DNA from: Macrolepiota albuminosa | Lineage: Eukaryota > Basidiomycota > Agaricomycetes > Agaricales > Agaricaceae | Assembly: GCA_027475525.1 (NCBI GenBank) | Contig: JAMWFC010000046.1 | Coordinates: 434,001 to 498,000 of the forward strand | Length of the DNA stretch: 64,000 nucleotides | Direction of reading: 5' to 3' | Part shown: one piece after another, positions 55,395-64,000 of the stretch | How positions within the stretch are numbered: the first letter of the stretch is position 1 | Layout: every line of letters begins with the position of its first letter | Made by a program: the position numbers and the translations under genes | Notes under the pieces: generated by a model | Told to the model about the DNA's origin: nothing | Database searches by the model: none | What the model saw: only the letters and a program-made list of their open reading frames with translations

Positions 55395-56800
55395 AATTCA
55401 CATGACCTTTAAAGTCGGCATTGCCACAACTCTTGTTTATTTGTATTTGTTTGTTTTTTTTTTTTTCTAACAGCTGGATGGACCATCTATCAGAGAAGCT
55501 GATGGCAAGTTTTCAGACTTGGTTACTTACTAGTTGTTGAGATATTGACGATTTTAATTTTTAAACACGAATTTTAATAAAGCTTAAGTAGTTTTTTCCA
55601 ATGCTTTCACTTGGTGTAAAAATATGAAAAAATTACCATTGTAATCAGACAAAGCCTTGAAAATTATTAAAATATTTTAAAAAAATTATTATTTTTCTTT
55701 GGTTGCTACCACACCCCGTCGTCCGGGGATGCATGCCCCCTAGGCTCACTAGGTGGAGACAGGAGTGCAAGGCTGAGGCTGAGTGAGTAGTGGGAAGCTG
55801 GGGCATTGACTGGGACTGTATTGGTGGCTGTGATGCAGGACTTGTCTGTTCCTGTCCCAGGACTTGAATTGACGGCTGTAAATCACTATACAATCTGGAC
55901 ACAGGGGCGAGAGCCATGAGCTTCTCAAAAGACGTCTTGAAGGGAGGAGGAAGCCACCTGAGAAACGAGGTTACAGTGTCGAGCTGAGGCATGGGTAAAG
56001 TCAAAGGCGTCAGATCAGTTGTTGATGTTTGCTCAGGTGTAAATTACTAATAAGTGAACATTATCTTACTGATGTCCATATGAGTATAAGTAGTCAGATA
56101 GGTCGGTGGAAGATTAGAGAAAACGTTACAAGAAAACATGTCACAGAAGGCAGCACAAGCGGCACTCACAAAGTGGGTGCCGCCCTCTCTCATATCAATA
56201 GATATCTGCAAGATATCTGATAAAAATACAGCTGTTAAATAAATACTGGCTAAAATTCAATGGAAATATCTCACAAGAAAAGATGACAGTTGTATAACAA
56301 ATTTATTGGTCCAAAATAATAAATATTGACTGACTTGCATGTTCTGGTGGTCGGAATGGGGCGCCACATGCTAGTTCCAAATTGATGTGTGGCTGTGTGC
56401 ATTCATGCACGCAACATTTTGTTGGCTCAATTCTAAGGAAACTAGAAGACATACTGCCATGAGATAGGTATCTTCTGGAAGCCCCATTATAGATGAGTCC
56501 ATATATACCAAAAATACAGCTAGTCTGCAAGTAATTAGCTTGCAATTACTATATGTATATTTATATATCATTCCAAATATAGTGTATGGGCTAAAATGTG
56601 AAGGAGAGATCAGAGAGTCTAAAGCTAAGTTGCAACTTAAATTTCACCTCATTATAACTATAGTTTGCTGTTACAACCAAGCTCTACAGTCTAAATTTGC
56701 TTCACAAATTAGGGAGGAAAGTGCTTATACTAAAATGACACAATTTTTATTGATCCCAAATTTGAAGAAGATATACTAGGCCTGCTTACATAATATGGGT
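55395..56800. other. AT-rich region, no recognisable gene
   Basis: Includes a 119-residue minus ORF (56004-55645) with no motif and long A/T runs. Confidence 0.4.
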
Positions 56801-56919
56801 ACCAATAGGGAGGTATAGTTAAGGATCATTAGTTTCAACCTTCAGACTTAGCATATATGTATGTTGTGCTAGGCTATAATGCATATAATGAAATATAAGC
56901 TTATGTATGACACGACTCA

Positions 56920-58040
56920 GAAATAAGGAGAAGGAGGAGTCATGTGACCTATTGGAGGTTTGCAACTTGAAGGGGGGCTAAAATAACCCCTAGTCACCTG
57001 CCAAAGTGAATGGATTCAAGCAGTTCCTGGCTCACAAATTAGGGAGGAAATGTGTGGAGTTTGACCGCTATGGTAAATTCAAATTTTCACACTTCTCCCT
57101 AATTTTCTCAGCAACCACTGAGCCAAATAACATGATGCTGGTATTTTTGGGTAGCTATTGAATAGTACTGGAGGTTGCAATAACCAATTTCAGGATAATA
57201 TGTGGCATGAAGGAAAATACAAGGCAAAAGAGTCTCATTCAAACCTATCTGGTGATTAGTGGATTTAAGAAGCAAGGAGAGGTCACATGACTTAGTGAAT
57301 GTCTGCAACTTCAAGACAAGAGGTGTAGGAACATACTTTGTTGAGACAGCTAAGGATTCTGCTTAGATTTGAGGCCAATACTTAGGGAGAAAGACTGGGC
57401 GGCACTTTACATGAAGTGCTATTGATCACATACTATCAATAGTGAATTTATAAAGAAAGGGCAGGTCACATGACTTAGTGAGCATTTGCAACCTCAAGAA
57501 CAGGGCTTAGAAAACATATGTTACTCAGATACCCAAGAAATCTGCTGAGGTTTGAGCTCAGAAATTAGGGAGGAAGCTAAAAATGGATAGTGGATTTAAG
57601 AAGTGACTAGTGGTCACATGACTTATTGAAGGTTTGCAACTTTATGTAGACATGTTTGAGAACATGGTTTGCTGAGACAGCTAAGAAATCTGTTTAGAAT
57701 TGAGTCCAGGAATTAGGGAGAAAGCTTACATATCAGTTTATTTTAATAGTAGATTTATAAAGAAAGAGCAGGTCACATGACTTAGTTGGTACTTGCAACC
57801 TCAGGAATAGAGCATATAGAACATATTTTACTGAGGTACCAAAGAAATCTGGTGAGGTTTGAGCTCAGGAATTAGGGAGGAAGCTAAAAATAGATAGTGG
57901 ATTTCAAAAGTGACTAGTGGTCACATGACTTATTGAAGGTTTGCAACTTCAAGTAGACATGTGTAGAAACATGGTTTGCTGAGGTAGCTAAGACATCTGT
58001 TTAGAATTGAGCCCGGAAATTAGGGAGAAAGATCTAGCAA
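56920..58040. repeat. satellite with 307-bp higher-order period
   Basis: Subunits of about 150 bp share GGTCACATGACTTA, TTGCAAC and AATTAGGGAG. Two subunit types alternate: type 1 at 57601 and 57908, type 2 at 57451 and 57758, each 307 bp apart. Earlier, more diverged units run back to about 56920. Confidence 0.8.
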
Positions 58041-58094
58041 AATTTGCATGGGAATTTTACATGAAATTCCAGGAATCACTTACTAGAGCGTCCC

Positions 58095-58385
58095 TGAGGT
58101 CGTCCTTTTGCTCTCTTCCTCTTGTTCTTGTGCTCGAGATCGTCCTTTTGACCCTTAGTCAGCATCGTCCTCGTCCCTTAGTCAGCACTGTCCTTGTGTC
58201 CCTTAGTCAGCATCGTCCTTTTGTCTCTTAGTCAGCATCGTCCTTGAGAACGTCCCTGAGGTTGTCCTTGAAGTTCTCCTCTTGTCCTTGTCCTTTTGAC
58301 CCTTAGTCAGCATCGTCCTTTTATCCTCGTCCCTTAGTCAGCATTGTCCTTTCATCTTTTAGTCAGCATCGTCCTTGTTTCTTAC
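58095..58385. repeat. minisatellite with TTAGTCAGCATCGTCC core
   Basis: About eight units of 20-40 bp with core CTTAGTCAGCATCGTCCTT in the plus orientation. Confidence 0.8.
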
Positions 58386-58559
58386 TCAGCAGTGCCTGTG
58401 TCGCTCTCTGAGTGCCAGTGACGTGCGTGGTTGTTTTCGTCCTTTCGTCCCTGAAGGACGAAAATCAACAGTTGATTTTCTATGTCATACTAATAGGCCC
58501 TGGCTCGGCGCCTGAGGCGTCTGAACTAGGAAACAAGTCAAACATATGCAAATAGGCCT

Positions 58560-58841
58560 GATGAGACTTATATAAAGTCGAAACTGGTCGGTTGGGAAGT
58601 CCCCAGCCAGTTGCCAGCATACGACAACACCTCCAGACCTACCATCGCCCTCTCCTTCTCGCTTCGCTCGAAGTCGAGAGGCTCCTCCCTAACCCTAAAT
58701 GACAAGCGTCTCACGATCGGAGAGATGTCAGGAGCAGCGACTGCGCCATTGGTCTTTTTGAACGTCGAATGGTTGGCTCAGGCGTCATCAGAGTTGGAAG
58801 ACGATGGGGTCATCGTCAAAAGTGTGGCCAGTCTGTGGTAG
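58560..58841 (+). pseudogene. 5' fragment of the telomere-repeat leader element, copy 2
   Basis: A TATATAAAG box (58569-58577), a leader (58633-58703) almost identical to 48506-48577 in inverse orientation, ending CTCCCTAACCCTAA just before ATG at 58700. A short acidic reading frame follows (EWLAQASSELEDDGVIV) and stops at 58841. It seems to be a truncated relative of the element at 46923-48487. Confidence 0.55.
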
Positions 58842-59878
58842 GACCGAGAGACTTGTAGATGGAAATGGAATAAAGTATGGAATCGATGGGTAACGAAGGA
58901 ATATACGTGACACTGGAGAATACGAGAGGAATGAAGAGAAGGGGTGAACGGGATAGAGAAGTACGAAAGGACCAGGGAATGATCCAAAAAGCGGTGGGAT
59001 GATCAAAAAGGAGGAGGAATAAGGTTTTAACATTATGAGACCAACCGTTGGTCGAAAACGAAATCCGGAAGAGATTGACGATGGTAGGGGATTCTGGAGT
59101 AGATCGCCGATTCCAAGAGCTTGTACAATAGGTATATAAGTAGAAGGAAACATGAGGAAGAGACAGGTTTTTGCACCCCACATTTTCCGGTATTGAGCTC
59201 TGCTTGTTTCGCACGTCTCGTATCTCTGTCTCGTCATCGTCTGGTCTGCTCTCGGTGTCTCGTTCTGTCTGGCGTACTTCTGGCTTCGTCGACGTCTGAT
59301 CCGACGTCAGGCATCGCGTGTTCGCTGTCTTCGGCAGCGTGCTCGGTTCTTCTCGCCTTCTCGGTATTCAGTGCTTCTCAGTCTAGGCTTTGCTTTTCTC
59401 TCGGCTCTGATCTCGGCTGTCCGGCTCCTTGAAATCTGGACGTTTGACCGTCTTCGGCTTTGCTTTTCTCTGTCTCGGCTCAGTGCTTCTCTGTCTCGGC
59501 TCTGCTCTGGATTTCGGTAGCTTGAAACGGCTTTTCTGTTTCGCCTCGGCTTGTCGGCTTCTTGTAATCTTGGTGTCTTGAACTGTCTCCCGCTAGTCGA
59601 CCTCTTCAGCTTACTTTGCTTCGCTTCTGTCTTTTCTCTTCGTCTCTCTGGTGCTTGGCTTCTGTTCCACGGATTTCTTCTCGTTGTGACGGACGTTACT
59701 CTACGTTTACGACGCATATACACATTTCGTTATCTATTTCGACCTTCACCCTTATCCTCCGCTTTCGACTCTTTCGCCAACGTTTCCGATCCATCAGCTA
59801 GTCCACCCCACGTCCACAACGTTGCTGGCTGGATGACATAATACAATTACTGCTTGAACCAGTGCTGCCAACAGCGCG
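58842..59878. other. spacer with pyrimidine-rich stretch upstream of VTI1
   Basis: 59200-59660 is rich in TCTCGGCT-like units. No gene is recognised. It may hold the VTI1 promoter or leader. Confidence 0.45.
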
Positions 59879-60766
59879 ATGGACCAGACTCTTGTTTCTC
59901 TCTTTGACACATACGAGCTCGACTTTCGACACATCCTCGACGGTATCAAGGACAAACTCGAAGCCAGCGGGAGTGGAGGTACGTAGCGTGGCCGTGCATG
60001 GGTCACGCTTCGCAACAGAGCAAAGACGTGCCGCGCTGCGTAAAGTCGAAACTCGACGAGGCAGATGACATCGTAAGCGACTAGCCGATTCCAAGTTGAT
60101 TGAGAAAAGGGAATGGTTTGGGCCCACGACTCGATAGGTGTCTGCGCTCGAGGTCGAGATTCAAGGCATACCGCAGTCGATCAAGGGGCAGTATTCGACG
60201 CGGATGAAACAGGTCAAGGGAGAACTCGCGCGGTATAGGAAACTTGCGTGCATGCGCAGCAAGCGCGGTCGGACCTGCTTGTGCGAAGTGGAGGAGGGGG
60301 TGGGAGCGTGGGCGTGCAGAGTTCGGACGACCCATATGATGAACAGGGCGATCGCGCGCGGCTGCTTGTTGGGACGCAGACATTGGATGGGAGCAGCAGA
60401 CGGCTGAGAGATACGCAGAGGGTTTGCATTGGAAGCGGAGGATCAGGGCGCAGATATATTGAGGACGTTGAGAGGCCAGAGGGAGACATTGGAGACTGCG
60501 AGAGATACTGTGAGTTTTGGATAAACGTATGATTTCAGGCTTCTCTTCTGGTTTGTGCAGCTACGAGGTGCAGATTCCAATATCGAACGTGCATCTGGAA
60601 CGATCAAGAAGATGATTAGACAGTGGGTCCGCGTTTGTCCCTCCCTCTGTGCACGGCTCATAGACATCTTTCCAGAATGTACAAGCAGCGGTTTATACTA
60701 GGCGCCATGACGGTGCTCATCATCTGCATCGTCATTATCATTCTGTACTACAAACTCGTACGATAG
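59879..60766 (+). CDS. vti1: v-SNARE Vti1 (apparent frameshifts)
   Basis: Vti1 is a SNARE for Golgi-endosome-vacuole transport. Exons: 59879-59978, 60019-60072, 60139-60509, 60561-60622, 60676-60766, with GT..AG introns of 40, 66, 51 and 53 bp. It starts MDQTLVSLFDTYELDFRHIL, continues LDEADDIVSALEVEIQGIPQ and SIKGQYSTRMKQVKGELARY (Vti1 N-terminal domain), then a SNARE helix (GADSNIERASGTIKKMI), and a tail anchor (GAMTVLIICIVIIILYY). The frame is broken near 60050, near 60250 and near 60425, each by a small indel. Clean splice sites and an intact tail suggest assembly errors rather than a dead gene, but a pseudogene cannot be excluded. Confidence 0.85.
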
Positions 60767-61214
60767 TTTTGCCATTTCACTCTTGACTCTTGGACTTGTA
60801 ACGCTTCCTTTATACTTCGGCCAGCGATTTATATATATTGTTATCTATTCCACCCGCTAAGCATACATTTGTAAGTTGAATATACTACTCGTTTACACAA
60901 CACTTATAGATGCCTTGGGGGGACCCTCGACCTCTTCCCATTCAGTCAGAGATTCTGGGAGAGTGACGCTGTCTCGTTTACGTGCTACGAGACGGATCCG
61001 ATGACCAAACAACGCACGACAAGAAAGACGATACAATAGCACACAAATATCGTGGACCGATCAGTGTGGCGAGGGACACGAGGAACGGAGAAACTTACGA
61101 TACAAGCCCTGGTCTGCGTGTGATATATGTAAGGCCTTAACTGTGATCTGCAAAGCAGCACGTTGAAGACTGTATAACGAAATATATTGTTGTAGTTTTA
61201 GAACAACGTTGAGT
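60767..61214. other. intergenic, no recognisable gene
   Basis: Follows the VTI1 stop. No ORF with motifs. Confidence 0.5.
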
Positions 61215-61368
61215 TGTGTTACATACCTGTATAACGAAATGAATAGAACTAAGGAAAACTGTCTACTGATTGTGCGTTATGGTATGTAGAGTGTGTTACA
61301 TACCTGTATAACGAAATGAATAGAACTAAGGAAAACTGTCTACTGATTGTGCGTTATGGTATGTAGAG
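61215..61368. repeat. exact 77-bp tandem duplication
   Basis: 61215-61291 equals 61292-61368. It lies at the 3' edge of the membrane-protein gene. Confidence 0.9.
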
Positions 61369-61369
61369 A

Positions 61370-62246
61370 TCACGTGATAGGCTCGTATTGTGGAGGTATC
61401 ATTACAATATACGCTACGGCAAGATAACATGCGAGAAGGATGATGGATACGGGAACGGAGAGCCATGATGCGGGAGGGATGTTCGTAAGTAGTACTTCTG
61501 CCATGGCAAACACCAAATTGAGGATATGCACGGAGACGTTGCTCCAAGCTACGAAAGAAGAGTCAGGGGTACTTCTGCCATGGCAAACACCAAATTGAGG
61601 ATATGCACGGAGACGTTGCTCCAAGCTACGAAAGAAGAGTCAGGGATAGATCTGATTCCGACAGCGAAAGGTGGCGTACATGTTTCGACGTCTTTAAATG
61701 TGGCTGGAGACGCGAGAAGGGCCCAGAACACGATCGTCACTACGACGGCTGAGCAGGAGCTAAGAACGCAATGCACAGTACCAACACAAACGTGCTTACG
61801 GTATGTCATGATCGTCACTTGCAGCAGGACGGGCATGGTTTAAAGAACACGCGGCCATTTCTGGAGGGGGTATAATGCCGTATCGGATGATCGACTCAGT
61901 GAGCGCCAGAACGCCAGTGTTTGGATGCCCGCAGCGAAAAAGTACGCGTAGAGCCCGATGTACGATAAATGCGTAAAGTACGAAAAAAAGCTTGGGCCAC
62001 AATATCAGAAAGAAAAACAAAAAAACAAAAAGAGGGACTCTACTTGTTTGCGTAGTGATCTCTCACAGCAGACCAGATCAGCGTGAAGACAAGGGTAAAG
62101 AGCGTGTACAGGGCGAGCAGCAGGCGGGCTAGAGCTAGCACGATTGGCGATACGCAAGGCGACGTGACGTGCGCGCCGATGGAGTCGAACGGGCTGCTAG
62201 CGCCCAGGTAAGCATACAAGTTCATCGTGCTTGAACCGATCAGCAA
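61370..62246 (-). CDS. FAR-17a/AIG1-like membrane protein, disrupted
   Basis: Exons on the minus strand: about 62225-62044, 61990 to about 61805, and about 61752 downward, with introns 61991-62043 and one starting GTAAGCAC near 61803. Hydrophobic segments include ALARLLLALYTLFTLVFTLI, GLYAYFFAAGIQTLAFW, VVVTIVFWALL and SVPVSIILLACYLAVAYI. The VTIVFWALL and WSNVSVHILNLVFAMAEVLL blocks resemble the FAR-17a/AIG1 family (from memory). A TAA near 61842 interrupts it, and a 77-bp duplication (61492-61645) repeats part of the last exon. The C-terminus is not resolved. Confidence 0.5.
61492..61645. repeat. exact 77-bp tandem duplication inside a gene
   Basis: 61492-61568 equals 61569-61645. Removing one copy restores the reading from IPDSSFVAWSNVSVHILNLV into LLTNIPPASW. 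Confidence 0.9.
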
Positions 62247-62457
62247 AAAAATAACCTAGAAACTGATAATACCTACCCGACACGGGAGAAGATATGTTGT
62301 GGCAATTCGACTATCTTGCGAGGACAATGTCTACATGTTCGAATATGGAGTAAGTAAATTAACAATAGTACGCCTAGTTACAGAAATTAAACGCTTGATT
62401 AATCAATTGAGCCGCTCTGCAGAAAAAGGACCTCAGAAACACATCATCCTCCACACA

Positions 62458-63457
62458 TCATCTTCCGCTTCCGAAGAAAAAAGAAAGTAGCCCATTAGGA
62501 TGCTCGTTCCTACTTTTCACATCCTCAACAGACATGTCTACCCGTAACTTCAAGAGCATGTCCAAAAGGTGATACTGCTTACCATTCCAGCTTTTCAAAA
62601 AGGCCTGAATATGGTCCAGCCACTTCTTCATATGCCTGAATCTCTCCTCCACGTTTTCGTCCAACGATTAGCCTCCTAAAGAAATGAAGCCGTCTTGGAC
62701 CATGAGTAATGATACCTGAGCAAGCCAGTAAAAGGGCAGCGTGTTTGTAATGAAAGGAGGTACCTCAGATTGTTTGACGGAGATTGACTCGGGGCTCCCT
62801 AACCACGTTTGGAGCCAGTTGTGCAACGCTCTTTCAACGGTGAAGGAGTTGATGTAGATATCGCAAGTTGCTGCTCCTGAGGGATCAGTCACCGGTGTTG
62901 GAATGAGGGACGGGATGGAGGCATCGTTAGAGGATGCCCCATTGTGCGAGGCGTAAATGTTCCGTAGAATGGTGTGTATTAGAATGAAATGTGCAAAGGG
63001 GTTGAACGGCACTGTAACGGTGGAAAGACGAGTATCGCTTAGGATTGCGAGGGTCTGCATAGGGAACCCCATGACTCTCGGAGTGGCTACTCCATAGGAA
63101 GATGTTTGAGAACCGCTCAACCAGCCAGTGGCATCAGGAGTGCTCCATAGATCGTCATCGCAGGGTAGACATATATCTAGCTCCGACGGCTGAAACGACG
63201 GGAGTATTGTAAAGTACATTCAATGGCAGCAGTTATGAAGATACGATAAGAATAATACCCTAAGGAAGGTCAGTAAATATATTGCATAGAGGATGTGTTA
63301 CCCGGTCTTTGGTGAACGTAGAGTCACCGATGTCGGGGACTAAATCGCTGCCTTCAAACCAGAAGCCTTTCATGGTGGTATCTAACGAACAAACCGCCGC
63401 CGGATCGATATACGGCTCGGTGGAGAAATCGCTCGGCGGGTACGAGTTGAGAGACAT
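62458..63457 (-). CDS. fungal transcription-factor domain protein, partial or broken
   Basis: Exon 1 63457-63302 (start MSLNSYPPSDF), intron 63190-63301 (GTAACA..TTTCAG), exon 2 from 63189. It reads PSELDICLPCDDDLWSTPDA, FNPFAHFILIHTILRNIYAS, VERALHNWLQTWLGSPESIS and FYWLAQVSLLMVQDGFIS, which resembles the C-terminal part of the fungal-specific transcription factor domain of C2H2-type regulators. A TAA at 62668-62670 follows SLGG, but the same frame continues (EERFRHMKKWLDHIQAFLKS) to 62458. The zinc fingers would lie upstream and are not seen. Confidence 0.45.
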
Positions 63458-64000
63458 TTGACTTTAGACTCGGCGCACACCTCACCGTGAGTATGAGCTT
63501 AGAAAGATGTTCCGCGATAGAAATCAAAAACGTACCTGGCATGACTTACGTCTGGATTTGTTCGCATTTGTACTGTGAAGTAAATGAGATTTTGGTCACG
63601 CATTGCAAGAAAAGACCTACATGTCGCCACATGTCCGTTTATGTCTCGTAAGCAGATCACTCCTCGTAAACTCTGCCTGACATATCTAGACACAATATCA
63701 TACCGTTGATATCAGAATTATCGAGACACTACTCACGTTACAACGATGTTGTCTCTCGTTTGTGTCTAAACTCCAATTTCAGCAAGAATACGTGAAATGA
63801 GAAGGAAAGGGCATACGAGAGCGAATATGTCGGTTTAAATGCGTCGTCCTGGTAAATTTCGTGCGGCACAATGACAACACTTCGTCTGTGGTGTATTCCC
63901 TATTGTCATTAAGGTTAAACCAAAGCCAGCTTCCCTCTGCGAACATAAGTTTTACCTCTGTGGCTTCTCATCCTACTCATCTCACCGTTAGCTTTCAGAT
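63458..64000. other. upstream region, no resolved exon
   Basis: A small minus ORF (63693-63499) has no clear motif. It may include further exons of the transcription-factor gene. Confidence 0.35.

Noticed and set aside
56920..58385. CRISPR-like array
   Set aside because: Units are long or unevenly spaced, spacers are not unique sequences of constant length, and the organism is a fungus.
1..64000. tRNA or rRNA genes
   Set aside because: No cloverleaf-type A and B box pairs or rRNA-like blocks were noticed by reading. A tRNAscan or covariance search would settle it.

Overview
This window is from a filamentous fungus, almost certainly a basidiomycete and probably an agaricomycete (inference). 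The support is short 40-70 bp spliceosomal introns with CTAAC-type branch points, Ty3/gypsy chromoviruses, a tyrosine-recombinase retroelement, CCCTAA telomere-type repeats, and a recognisable fungal VTI1 SNARE gene. It is a draft scaffold: there is a 100-N gap at 46823-46922, and three exact 77-bp tandem duplications look like assembly joins.

Bases 1-46822 are a nest of retroelements. Two copies of one chromovirus, called family A here, frame the region. A1 (1-9383, minus strand, cut by the window edge) is decayed. A2 (38042-46822, minus strand, 5' end lost in the gap) is nearly intact. In transcription order family A reads 5' LTR, self-priming PBS, gag with a zinc knuckle, two tandem retropepsin domains, RT, RNase H, integrase and chromodomain, then an intron-containing gene on the OPPOSITE strand, then PPT and 3' LTR. 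That antisense gene encodes a Zn(II)2Cys6-like cysteine cluster plus a coiled coil. It is the most unusual feature in the window. Solo family-A LTRs lie at 1375-2113 and 23104-23832, both with perfect 5-bp target duplications, and a CpG-stripped old copy lies at 35458-36219.

Between A1 and A2 are a related LTR fragment (9384-9791) next to a plus-strand integrase remnant (9792-10995); family C copies without a chromodomain (C1 at 11328-14454 with its RT deleted, C2 at 29419-35060 decayed); family D gag-protease with its LTR (about 14440-18100) inserted into the recombinase gene of a DIRS-like element (18101-21410), plus a D solo LTR (22138-22354); family E (25584-29418) with both LTRs; and CpG-poor fossil DNA.

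Bases 46923-64000 look subtelomeric or host-like. They hold a candidate Penelope-like (Coprina-type) element fragment with CCCTAA repeats beside its start codon, a decayed coiled-coil gene, a Ty1/copia fragment, a PH-domain remnant, interstitial telomeric repeats, three kinds of satellite (one a 307-bp higher-order repeat), VTI1 with apparent indels, a FAR-17a/AIG1-like membrane protein gene and part of a fungal transcription-factor gene. No tRNA, rRNA or CRISPR was recognised.
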